Positions 51,747 to 58,377 of a stretch of 64,000 nt of DNA are shown piece after piece. Where the stretch lies: contig JBDTVS010000241.1 in assembly GCA_040007095.1 (NCBI GenBank), positions 1-64,000 on the forward strand. Reading direction: 5' to 3'. The translations under genes and the position numbers were made by a program. Numbering within the stretch: the stretch's first letter is position 1; each line of letters opens with the position of its first letter. A model generated the notes under the pieces. It made no database searches. It saw only the letters and a program-made list of their open reading frames with translations, and had not been told where the DNA came from. Source of the DNA: JBDTVS01 sp040007095. Its GTDB lineage: Bacteria; Acidobacteriota; Vicinamibacteria; Vicinamibacterales; CAVVIG01.

Positions 51747-52496
51747 ATGAGACCTTCGGCACTCATCCGCGTGGCCGCCGCCGTTCTGACGGCGGCCGTC
51801 GTTTTTTCTGGATCGGTCGCGATGGGCGGTGCACAAGCGCCCGGCCGCGGAACGATCAAAGGTCACATCAAGCTGACCGGCAAGCTTCCGGGCAACCGCG
51901 TCATCAGGATGGGGATGGATCCAAAGTGCGCCGAGGCGAACCGGGGCACGCGCGTGATACAGGAAACCGTCGCCGCGGCGATCGACGGCAGTCTCGCCAA
52001 CGTGTTCGTTCACCTCCAGGGCACGTTCCCGCAGACGCCGGTGCCGGCCGAGCCGGTGGTGCTCGATCAGCGCGCCTGCGTCTATCGGCCTCGTGTCATC
52101 GGCGTCCGCGTTGGCCAGACGCTTCAGGTGAAGAACAGCGACGACTGGCTGCACAACGTCCACAGTCTTTCGGCTCGAGGCAACGAGTTCAATGTCAGTG
52201 AGCCAAAGGCGGGCATGGTCCAATCGTTCAAGATGAAGAACGAAGAGGTGATGCTGCACATCAAGTGCGACGTGCACAGCTGGATGACGTCCTGGGTCGG
52301 GGTCGTGACCAACCCGTATTTCGCGGTCACCAACGACGGCGGCAACTTCGAGATCGCGAACGTGCCGGCGGGGTCCTACACGATCCTGACCTGGCACGAG
52401 CAGTACGGTCCGCTGATGCAGACCGTGCGCGTTCGCGCCGGCGCCGCCACCACGGTGGATTTTGCCTATGCGGGCACCGAGAAGCCGCCGGCGTGA
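51747..52496 (+). CDS. Exported cupredoxin-like protein
   Basis: A 249-residue protein with a signal peptide (LIRVAAAVLTAAVVFSGSVA). A beta-sandwich domain GTIKGHIKLTGKLPGNRVIR leads into a cupredoxin-like region: VGQTLQVKNSDDWLHNVHSL, then KCDVHSWMTSWVGV, where His, Cys-x-x-His and Met are placed like the ligands of a blue copper site. The C-terminal part, GGNFEIANVPAGSYTILTWH, is carboxypeptidase-regulatory-like. Similar proteins are annotated as methylamine-utilisation or plastocyanin-like. It follows the haem lipoprotein by 13 bp with AGGA as ribosome site, suggesting an electron-transfer pair. Confidence 0.8.
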   Translation: MRPSALIRVAAAVLTAAVVFSGSVAMGGAQAPGRGTIKGHIKLTGKLPGNRVIRMGMDPKCAEANRGTRVIQETVAAAIDGSLANVFVHLQGTFPQTPVPAEPVVLDQRACVYRPRVIGVRVGQTLQVKNSDDWLHNVHSLSARGNEFNVSEPKAGMVQSFKMKNEEVMLHIKCDVHSWMTSWVGVVTNPYFAVTNDGGNFEIANVPAGSYTILTWHEQYGPLMQTVRVRAGAATTVDFAYAGTEKPPA

Positions 52497-52502
52497 TGGG
52501 GA

Positions 52503-53132
52503 CTACTTTTTCTTCGGCGGCGTAATCGTCGCGCGCTGCCGCTCGTCCTCGAGGACTGCTTTCTTGTCGCCGGGGTACCAATACTCGAGGTGACACGTCT
52601 CGCAAGCGCGGTCGATGTCGCTCCCGGCCTGGAACAGGGCGTCGACGTCTTTCGCTTTCACAATCGCCAGCACCTTCAGCGCGTCGTCGCGCATTTGGTT
52701 CACGTGCCGGTTCCACAGCGCCCGGTCCTGGTCGATCTTGGCCTGGATCTGCTCAGGTGAAAGCTCCGGCGCGTTGGGGCCTATGCTCTTGTTCGTATCC
52801 CCGGGAGGCGCAACCGGACGAGGCATCTTCAGAAGGTTGGTGCTCTCGGCCAGCGTCACCGCGCCCTGACGCACCTTGGCCCAGTCGTCGTCGGTCACCG
52901 GCTTGGTGTCGACGACTCCTTTGGCAGTCACGTCGGTGCCGACCGCGTCGAAGATGTTGTCGGCGATCGGGTCGATCATGTTCTGCATCAGTTCTTTGAT
53001 CGAGACATACGCCGTCAAATCACTGGGCGCGGTCTCCGCCGCGGGAAGCGACTTCGACGTGCACGACGGCAACGCCACCGCGTTGAACAACAGCAGCCCA
53101 GCCCCGGCAAGACGTCTCCGACGAGTTCCCAT
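52503..53132 (-). CDS. Cytochrome c'-like monohaem lipoprotein, paralogue
   Basis: A 209-residue lipoprotein (RLAGAGLLLFNAVALPSC leader). It has the same layout as the product of 51149: SIKELMQNMIDPIADNIFDA near the N-terminus, WAKVRQGAVTLAESTNLLKM in the middle and the C-terminal haem motif ACETCHLEYWYP. The two differ at many positions, so the duplication is old. It converges with the cupredoxin gene, six bases apart. It has its own TTCAG-box promoter at 53180-53224, which overlaps the 3' end of the PepSY gene. Confidence 0.82.
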   Translation of the reverse strand: MGTRRRRLAGAGLLLFNAVALPSCTSKSLPAAETAPSDLTAYVSIKELMQNMIDPIADNIFDAVGTDVTAKGVVDTKPVTDDDWAKVRQGAVTLAESTNLLKMPRPVAPPGDTNKSIGPNAPELSPEQIQAKIDQDRALWNRHVNQMRDDALKVLAIVKAKDVDALFQAGSDIDRACETCHLEYWYPGDKKAVLEDERQRATITPPKKK

Positions 53133-53179
53133 CAGAAGTCCCTTGAAAAAGAGCGCGGCGCACGCGCGACCTATTAGAA

Positions 53180-53224
53180 ATCCTATCCGGGATACGCGTT
53201 GGCGCGCCTGAAGAGTTTCTCAAC
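53180..53224 (-). promoter_or_regulatory. TTCAG-box promoter of the paralogous cytochrome (site 3)
   Basis: On the minus strand GTTGAG (53224-53219), five bases, CTTCAG (53213-53208), pitch 11. After 22 bases comes TAGGAT (53185-53180) as -10. The start codon is at 53132. The upstream half-site is one base off consensus (TTGAG) and overlaps the stop region of the PepSY gene. Confidence 0.5.
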
Positions 53225-54845
53225 GGCGCGTCATCATGCGTCGGATCGTTTCAAAGCACCACGACTCGGCTTCGAGAGGCAGGTCATCGCCGAGTACCGC
53301 GGTCCTGGACGCCGTGCCCGACGGCGTACCCGCCAACGCACCGGTCAGCTTCCTGCCAAGGACCCTCCACGCCAGGATCAGCGACGTCAGGCAGAGCGCC
53401 GTGCCCCCCACCATGAACGTGATCACGACGATGTCCCACAGCGGTCGGTAGTTGTAGAGCCACGGAAAATCGAGCGAGTGCAGACCGTGGTACAGCCATC
53501 GGCTCATCCAATTCCTGGAACTGTAGGTGCTCACGACCCGCGCGGTCCTGGGATCGATGTAGTAGCGGGTGTGCTCGGCGTCGTGCATTTGCGCCAGGAT
53601 GACCGGCAGCGGGCGCTGGCGACGTCGATCCAGGTAGTACCTGTCGTACTGCTCGAGCTTCGAAATGTCCGCCCCGCCGCTGGCCTCGGCGGCTTTCGTC
53701 ACGACGTCGATGATCCGCTTGTCGTCGAACGCCTCCCGCGGTTCGCCATGGACCGGAACGACGCGCGTCTCGCCGTTCGCCAGGCTCGCGAGGTAGACCG
53801 GCTCGCCCGCGAAGGAGGTCAGCTCCAGTTCCTTGACGGCCAGATTCGGAAGCTGCGACAACGCCTCTTGGGGCAGCTTTGACGTGAAAGCTCCCAGCTG
53901 ACCGCCGCGGCCTCGCAGCGCCTGGGCAATGCCGGGGCCGCCGCCGCGCCGGCCGCCACCGGCCGGACCACCGGTAGGTTGCGCCGGAAACGGATCCATC
54001 GAGAGCATGCCGCTGAACGCCCAGGTGGCGGCGCCGAGACCGAAGATGAGACCGAACACGGTGTGCCAGCGTTTTTGCCCGCGATAGGGAATGCTTGTCG
54101 ACGCGCCGCGATAGCGGTACCTCTTCCGCGGGGAATACATCCAGATGCCGATGACGATGCCAAGAATTGCGGACACGGTCCCGATGCCCGACGACCAGAT
54201 CACCACCTGGCTCCACAACGGACCGTTCTTGCGAAGGGGCGTGAAGTACAGCCAGTGCGGGATGGCGCCCAGGTACGCACCAAGCCGCGAGGCGGTGGTG
54301 GTGTATTGCACGACCTCACCCGTCGATTCCGAGATGTACAGCTGATCGCCGCCTGGCCAGGAGTACTTCCACAGCGGACGGACGTTGCGAAGCCCGCTCT
54401 GGAGAGTCCACTGATCCACCTGCTCGACCGGCTCGATCCTGGCGGCGGCCGCTGGCTGACCGGTCCAGCCGGCGGCGATGCGGTCCCTCATGTCTTTCGC
54501 GACATCGAGCTGCTGTTCACCGGTATCGGCGTAGACGATCGCTGCGCCGCCGCCGCCGCCAAAACGATAGACCGGACGGCCGTCAAACGTGTTCAGCCGG
54601 GCTTGTCCGGGTCGATCGTCGCCGACCGCAGCCGCCGCCTCGGCCGGCGACAGCTTGATTCGGGATCCATCGAGCGCGGCGGAGTGTGCGAGCCGATCGT
54701 CCTGGCCGACGCTTGGATAGTCCCAGTACATCATGCCGATGCCTGAAGGAAACCACAGCAGGAAGATCAGGCACAGCGCGACGCCCAGCCAGCGATGGAC
54801 GAAAATAGCGGATCGTTTGAGCCAACCGCTGACACCGGGCGCCAT
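53220..54845 (-). CDS. PepSY-domain membrane protein, ferric/siderophore-reductase-like
   Basis: A 541-residue inner-membrane protein. The ATG at 54845 has AGGAGA six bases upstream. Helix 1 (SAIFVHRWLGVALCLIFLLW) and later helices VVIWSSGIGTVSAILGIVIG, WHTVFGLIFGLGAATWAFSG and IVVITFMVGGTALCLTSLIL give the four-helix PepSY_TM layout, with periplasmic PepSY domains between them (LYISESTGEVVQYTTTAS, TRYYIDPRTARVVSTYSSRN). Intramembrane His residues (HRWLG, KRWHTVFG, YHGLHSLD) could bind haem as in FoxB/FpvG-type reductases. A Gly-rich loop interrupts the second half. Location beside haem-uptake-like genes fits a role in iron reduction, but that is inferred. Confidence 0.85.
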   Translation of the reverse strand: MAPGVSGWLKRSAIFVHRWLGVALCLIFLLWFPSGIGMMYWDYPSVGQDDRLAHSAALDGSRIKLSPAEAAAAVGDDRPGQARLNTFDGRPVYRFGGGGGAAIVYADTGEQQLDVAKDMRDRIAAGWTGQPAAAARIEPVEQVDQWTLQSGLRNVRPLWKYSWPGGDQLYISESTGEVVQYTTTASRLGAYLGAIPHWLYFTPLRKNGPLWSQVVIWSSGIGTVSAILGIVIGIWMYSPRKRYRYRGASTSIPYRGQKRWHTVFGLIFGLGAATWAFSGMLSMDPFPAQPTGGPAGGGRRGGGPGIAQALRGRGGQLGAFTSKLPQEALSQLPNLAVKELELTSFAGEPVYLASLANGETRVVPVHGEPREAFDDKRIIDVVTKAAEASGGADISKLEQYDRYYLDRRRQRPLPVILAQMHDAEHTRYYIDPRTARVVSTYSSRNWMSRWLYHGLHSLDFPWLYNYRPLWDIVVITFMVGGTALCLTSLILAWRVLGRKLTGALAGTPSGTASRTAVLGDDLPLEAESWCFETIRRMMTRR

Positions 54846-54902
54846 CGCTCTCTCCTCTCTGTGCAACCTCAGGACCCTGACGGGTAGTGCGTCGAACCTC
54901 TC

Positions 54903-55115
54903 TCACGGGGTTTCGTACTGCCGCAGGCACGCCGGACACAGACAGCCGGCGTACTTCGCGCGAATCCGCGCACGTGCTGCGTCGCTCAATTCGACCGTGC
55001 TGCACCAACAGCCCGACAGCGACAGTTCGCAGGCGAACGCCTGGCCGCACGACTCACAGACGCCAGGCCGCTTCACAACCGGGCCTGAACGGCTCCAGCC
55101 AACCTCGACCTTCAC
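54903..55115 (-). CDS. Cysteine-rich CWC-family protein
   Basis: A 70-residue protein starting at GTG. Eight cysteines are arranged as VCESCGQAFACELSLSGCWC followed by GCLCPACL, the pattern of the Cys-rich CWC family, small proteins expected to bind zinc or another soft metal. No signal peptide is present, so it is cytoplasmic. It is the first gene of a probable operon with the PepSY protein (57 bp apart) and has a strong TTCAG-box promoter (site 4) upstream. A metal-sensing, trafficking or assembly role is plausible but unproven. Confidence 0.78.
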   Translation of the reverse strand: MKVEVGWSRSGPVVKRPGVCESCGQAFACELSLSGCWCSTVELSDAARARIRAKYAGCLCPACLRQYETP

Positions 55116-55150
55116 AGGTTTCTCTCACGACTCTCTTGCGAATGGCCTGG

Positions 55151-55206
55151 AGTCTATCGAAGGCCTCCAGCGGCAAATCTGAAGAGTTCCTGAATTCTTT
55201 CTGAGC
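55151..55206 (-). promoter_or_regulatory. TTCAG-box promoter of the CWC-PepSY operon (site 4)
   Basis: Three half-sites in register on the minus strand: GCTCAG (55206-55201), ATTCAG (55195-55190) and CTTCAG (55184-55179), each 11 bp apart. Twenty-two bases further is TAGACT (55156-55151) as -10. The GTG start is at 55115, giving a leader of about 30 bases. This is the most regular site of the set. Confidence 0.58.
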
Positions 55207-55238
55207 CATCGTCTGACGAGGAATTCAGGCGAGGTTGT

Positions 55239-56060
55239 CTAGTCCCTCACAACCACTCCGAAGTAGGCGCCCTTCAGCGAGAACGTGGCCGTGTTCCACT
55301 CGCCCAGATGATTGATGTCGATGTCCCTGAAGCCGACTTGCGCGCCGACGTGCCGCGAGAAATTCCACGTGGCCGACAGGTCGATGTCGGCGATATGTCC
55401 ACCGAAATGCCGATCGGCGCTGTCGGGCACGCCGAAAAACGTGACCTCTCCGGTCAGCGCAAGACGCGGCGCGGGATACACACGCACCACGCCCCCGATC
55501 GCCGGGACCGGCATGGCCTGGCGGCTCACCTCGTCGGCGAGCCCGGCCCGCAGCGCCGCCCGAACGACGGTGTGTTTCACTTCGGTCACGAAACCAACGC
55601 TGCCCCGGCGCCTGACGATGAAGTCGTATGCATAGCCGAACCGGTACGTCGTCCAGTCGAGGCTGGCGGTCGTGGGCGCACCTGCAGGGTAGGTGACGCC
55701 GCTGAAGAGAAGGTCGCGCGACAGGGGTGCCGCCGAGTCGAAATGGATGGGAATGTATTGGACCCGGAACTTGTGCCTCAATCCAGGCCGCCACGTGACC
55801 TGCAACTCGGGAAACGCCCGATCGGTCAGACCGAGATCACGCGTGAAGTCGATCCGCGTGCCTGGCAGGCCGGGAGCGTCGCTCGACACCATGACGTTGG
55901 CGCGTGTGGTCCAGTAGGCGCCCAGCGCTTCGATTCGATACATCTCCCCGGTCGGTAGATCCTGCGTCTGGCGAGGGGGATCCTGCGCGCGCGCGACTCC
56001 CGCCATCAACGACACGATGACGAGACCGATGAGCGCCCGGCACGTAACGTCGTCTCTCAT
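55239..56060 (-). CDS. Outer-membrane beta-barrel protein
   Basis: A 273-residue protein. The ATG at 56060 has GGAGG just upstream and begins a signal peptide (MRDDVTCRALIGLVIVSLMA, cleaved near ARAQ). The mature part has regular alternating strands (YRIEALGAYWTTRANVMVSS, PELQVTWRPGLRHKFRVQYI, WTTYRFGYAYDFIVRRRGSV, IDLSATWNFSRHVGAQVGFR) and ends FGVVVRD, consistent with a barrel of about 10-12 strands of the OmpA/OmpW-like or MipA type. The family is not identified. It lies between the CWC and efflux operons with no TTCAG box in its own upstream region. Confidence 0.72.
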   Translation of the reverse strand: MRDDVTCRALIGLVIVSLMAGVARAQDPPRQTQDLPTGEMYRIEALGAYWTTRANVMVSSDAPGLPGTRIDFTRDLGLTDRAFPELQVTWRPGLRHKFRVQYIPIHFDSAAPLSRDLLFSGVTYPAGAPTTASLDWTTYRFGYAYDFIVRRRGSVGFVTEVKHTVVRAALRAGLADEVSRQAMPVPAIGGVVRVYPAPRLALTGEVTFFGVPDSADRHFGGHIADIDLSATWNFSRHVGAQVGFRDIDINHLGEWNTATFSLKGAYFGVVVRD

Positions 56061-56278
56061 GACCCTCCGACCGTAGGATTGACCCAACGATAGATTCTTC
56101 CGACGCATCGTACGTCACCCGTGATGCGGTGCGCAGCGACGCGACGCCGAGTTGTGGATCGGTCTCACATTCGGTCGAAGCCTCGACGTGCTCGTGAAGG
56201 TCGACGTCGGCTTCCAACCACCGAGTCCTCATGAGCGGGGGCATCCCGTCGCATGAAAACGTGAGCGCACACGAATCA

Positions 56279-56315
56279 CGTAGTGTCCGGCTTCAGCCTC
56301 GGCTCAGCCGTACCG
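56279..56315. repeat. Degenerate REP-like palindrome with insertion
   Basis: CGTAGTGTCCGGCTTCAGCC matches the palindrome at 35676, after which about 10 extra bases (TCGGCTCAGC) interrupt the right arm before the terminal TACCG. It is a decayed copy in the barrel-efflux intergenic region. Confidence 0.45.
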
Positions 56316-56468
56316 TGGTGTTGCACCGATACATTCCGGGCAGCACACCGGGCAAGAGCAGACCGTGTTCTCGTCATCTCGCGATCTCGGTGGCGACCTC
56401 GTAGAGCGCTTGATGCGATCCACACCCCCTTACTGGTGTGGGAATCTGTCGGGACATTCTGACCGAAA

Positions 56469-56513
56469 ATTCAGGGAGTCTTCAGGGGCGAACCCCAGCC
56501 GCTCGTGTATTCT
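56469..56513 (+). promoter_or_regulatory. TTCAG-box promoter of the metal-efflux operon (site 5)
   Basis: ATTCAG (56469), five bases, CTTCAG (56480), pitch 11. After 22 bases comes TATTCT (56508-56513) as -10. The first gene of the operon starts at 56658, giving an unusually long leader of about 140 bases that includes a CTCGGTG repeat. Confidence 0.55.
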
Positions 56514-56657
56514 GCGACCGTGAAGAGTTGCTGTTCGAGCCGCGGGTCGGAAAACTCGGTGTGCTCGGTGTGCTCGGTGGTTGAAATTTCGAATTCCAGA
56601 TCGCATCACCGGCCGTGATTGACGACCCACACGGACAGACACAATAATCGGCAGCGC

Positions 56658-57098
56658 ATGCGAACGCTTGGACGAATCATCGCCGCTTCGGCCCTGGCGC
56701 CATGGCTGGTGGTGTCGTCCGCGCTTGCACCAGAGCACGTGCACGAGGCGGGGGCTGCCGACCATCACCCCTCGGTCGCGCACCGGCACTTCTCGCCTCA
56801 CGAACATCCGGGTGCTGAAGCTTCGCATCACGAGCTTGCCGACGCTTCGCATCACGATCACGACAGTGCTGAGGTCGAAGACCCGGATGAGCAGGTGGTC
56901 TGGCTCGACCAGGTCGCCGTCGCCGAGGCTGCGCATTCATTCCCCGTCACCCTGTTCCTCGTGACAACGCACGTCGACGTTGCGCCGGCGCCTCTCGTGC
57001 GCGTGGCGGTCGCCGTGGACGAAGCGACGCTTCCACACGGCCCGCCGCGATCCTCCGCGTCCCTCCGCGCGCCGCCTTCCGTCCTGCCTCTGTTCTGA
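56658..57098 (+). CDS. Small exported histidine-rich protein of the efflux operon
   Basis: A 146-residue protein with a signal peptide (LGRIIAASALAPWLVVSSAL) followed by a His-rich segment: HVHEAGAADHHPSVAHRHFS, HEHPGAEASHHELADASHHD and HDHDSAEVEDPDE. About 17 histidines within 50 residues indicate periplasmic binding of a divalent metal such as Zn2+, Co2+ or Ni2+. The rest is hydrophobic then Pro-rich and looks poorly conserved. It is the first gene before a CzcC-like outer-membrane protein, 55 bp upstream, and may buffer or deliver the metal for export. The ATG at 56658 is preferred over 56619. Confidence 0.68.
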   Translation: MRTLGRIIAASALAPWLVVSSALAPEHVHEAGAADHHPSVAHRHFSPHEHPGAEASHHELADASHHDHDSAEVEDPDEQVVWLDQVAVAEAAHSFPVTLFLVTTHVDVAPAPLVRVAVAVDEATLPHGPPRSSASLRAPPSVLPLF

Positions 57099-57153
57099 CC
57101 TGACGGCTCCGCCCGTCGTCTGCCTGGTCGTACTCCGTTCATCTCGAGGTGTT

Positions 57154-58377
57154 ATGCGTGCTGTGGTGATCTGCGCCACGTTCGCGGCCGTCGCGCTCCC
57201 GTCTCTGGTGGGCGCACAGTCGCTGACTCTGACCGAATCCGAAGCCCTGGCGCGGCTGTCCGCCGATAGTCCTCGCGTCCGCGCCGCACGCGCCAGCATC
57301 GACATCGCGCGCGTGGACGTGCTGACGGCGGGCCGCTGGCCGAATCCGAGGGTCACTTTCGATCGAGAGTCGGTCGCCGGCATCACCGAGAACATGGTGA
57401 TGGTGGCGCAGCCGCTCCCCATCACGGGTCGGAGAAGACTGGAGGTCGATGCCGCCTCCGCGCTGGTGGATGCCAGTGCACACCGCAGCGACGACGACGT
57501 ACGGAGACTTCGGGCCGACCTTCGGCTCGCCTTCGCCGACCTGGTCGCCGCCCAGACACGCGAACACGAATTGGCGGCGGCCGGCGATCGGCTGCGAGGC
57601 CTGGCGGACGTGCTGGCCAAGCGCGAGGCGGCCGGAGATGCCGCAGGCTTCGATCGCCTCCGCGCCGAACGCGAAACGCTTGAAATCGATGCGGATCGGG
57701 CGGCGGTAGAAATCGATCGGGCACGGGCGCAAGGGATCCTCGCGGGTTTCTTCGCCGATCTACCCGAGCCGTCGCGCCTGATTGCTGCTGGAATCTCAAA
57801 TGCCCCGGTCGCGGTCCCTCCAGTCGAGGCTCTGGTCGAAAGCGCCGAGGCCGCCCGGGGAGAGATCCTCGCCTTGCGACGAGAAATCGAAGCCGCTCGG
57901 TTCTCCGCGCGCGCCGCCGACCGCCGGCTGATTCCTGAGCCGGAACTCGTGGCGGGCACGAAGTCGTCGACGTTCGGTGGCGGAGACATCGGCAGCGTGG
58001 TGACGTTGCACGCCACGATTCCTCTATTCGACCGCGCCCGCCCCGAACGTGCGCTCGCCGTCGCAAGAGGCGCGCAGGCAGAAGCGCGGCTGAGCGCATT
58101 CCGCCTGGCGCTGCGCGGACAGATCGCCGCGCTGCGCGGCGTCGTTGTCGCGCGACGCACGGCAGCCGAGCGATACCGCGCCCAGGCGATTGCCAGCGCG
58201 GATCAAGTCGAACGCATCGCGCAGATCAGTTACGACGCGGGCGAGCGGGGAATTCTGGAGCTCCTCGACGCCTATCGAACCGGCGGGACCGCCAGAATCC
58301 GCCAGGCGGCGCTCGACGCGGCCGTTCGGCAAGCCGAAATCGAGCTCGAATTTGCCAGTGGCTGGGAGATTCCATAA
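57154..58377 (+). CDS. CzcC/CusC-like TolC-family outer-membrane efflux protein
   Basis: A 407-residue protein. The ATG at 57154 begins a signal peptide (MRAVVICATFAAVALPSLVG, cleaved near GAQ). Two TolC-type outer-membrane efflux domains follow, with long amphipathic helices: LTLTESEALARLSADSPRVR, RRLRADLRLAFADLVAAQTR, EILALRREIEAARFSARAAD and YRAQAIASADQVERIAQISY. The TolC-family Y-D-x-G-x-x-G-I-L-E-L-L motif is present as YDAGERGILELLDA. It should form the trimeric outer-membrane channel of the metal efflux system whose adaptor gene begins directly after the stop codon. Confidence 0.88.
   Translation: MRAVVICATFAAVALPSLVGAQSLTLTESEALARLSADSPRVRAARASIDIARVDVLTAGRWPNPRVTFDRESVAGITENMVMVAQPLPITGRRRLEVDAASALVDASAHRSDDDVRRLRADLRLAFADLVAAQTREHELAAAGDRLRGLADVLAKREAAGDAAGFDRLRAERETLEIDADRAAVEIDRARAQGILAGFFADLPEPSRLIAAGISNAPVAVPPVEALVESAEAARGEILALRREIEAARFSARAADRRLIPEPELVAGTKSSTFGGGDIGSVVTLHATIPLFDRARPERALAVARGAQAEARLSAFRLALRGQIAALRGVVVARRTAAERYRAQAIASADQVERIAQISYDAGERGILELLDAYRTGGTARIRQAALDAAVRQAEIELEFASGWEIP

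Larger units (their letters stand above)
56061..56657. other. Long intergenic region between barrel gene and efflux operon
   Basis: About 600 bp between divergent genes. It contains a degenerate REP-like palindrome (56279-56315), the TTCAG-box promoter of the efflux operon (56469-56513), and a CTCGGTGTG triple repeat near 56559-56581 that belongs to the short dispersed repeat class. No credible protein-coding frame or RNA gene was seen in the rest. Confidence 0.55.
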
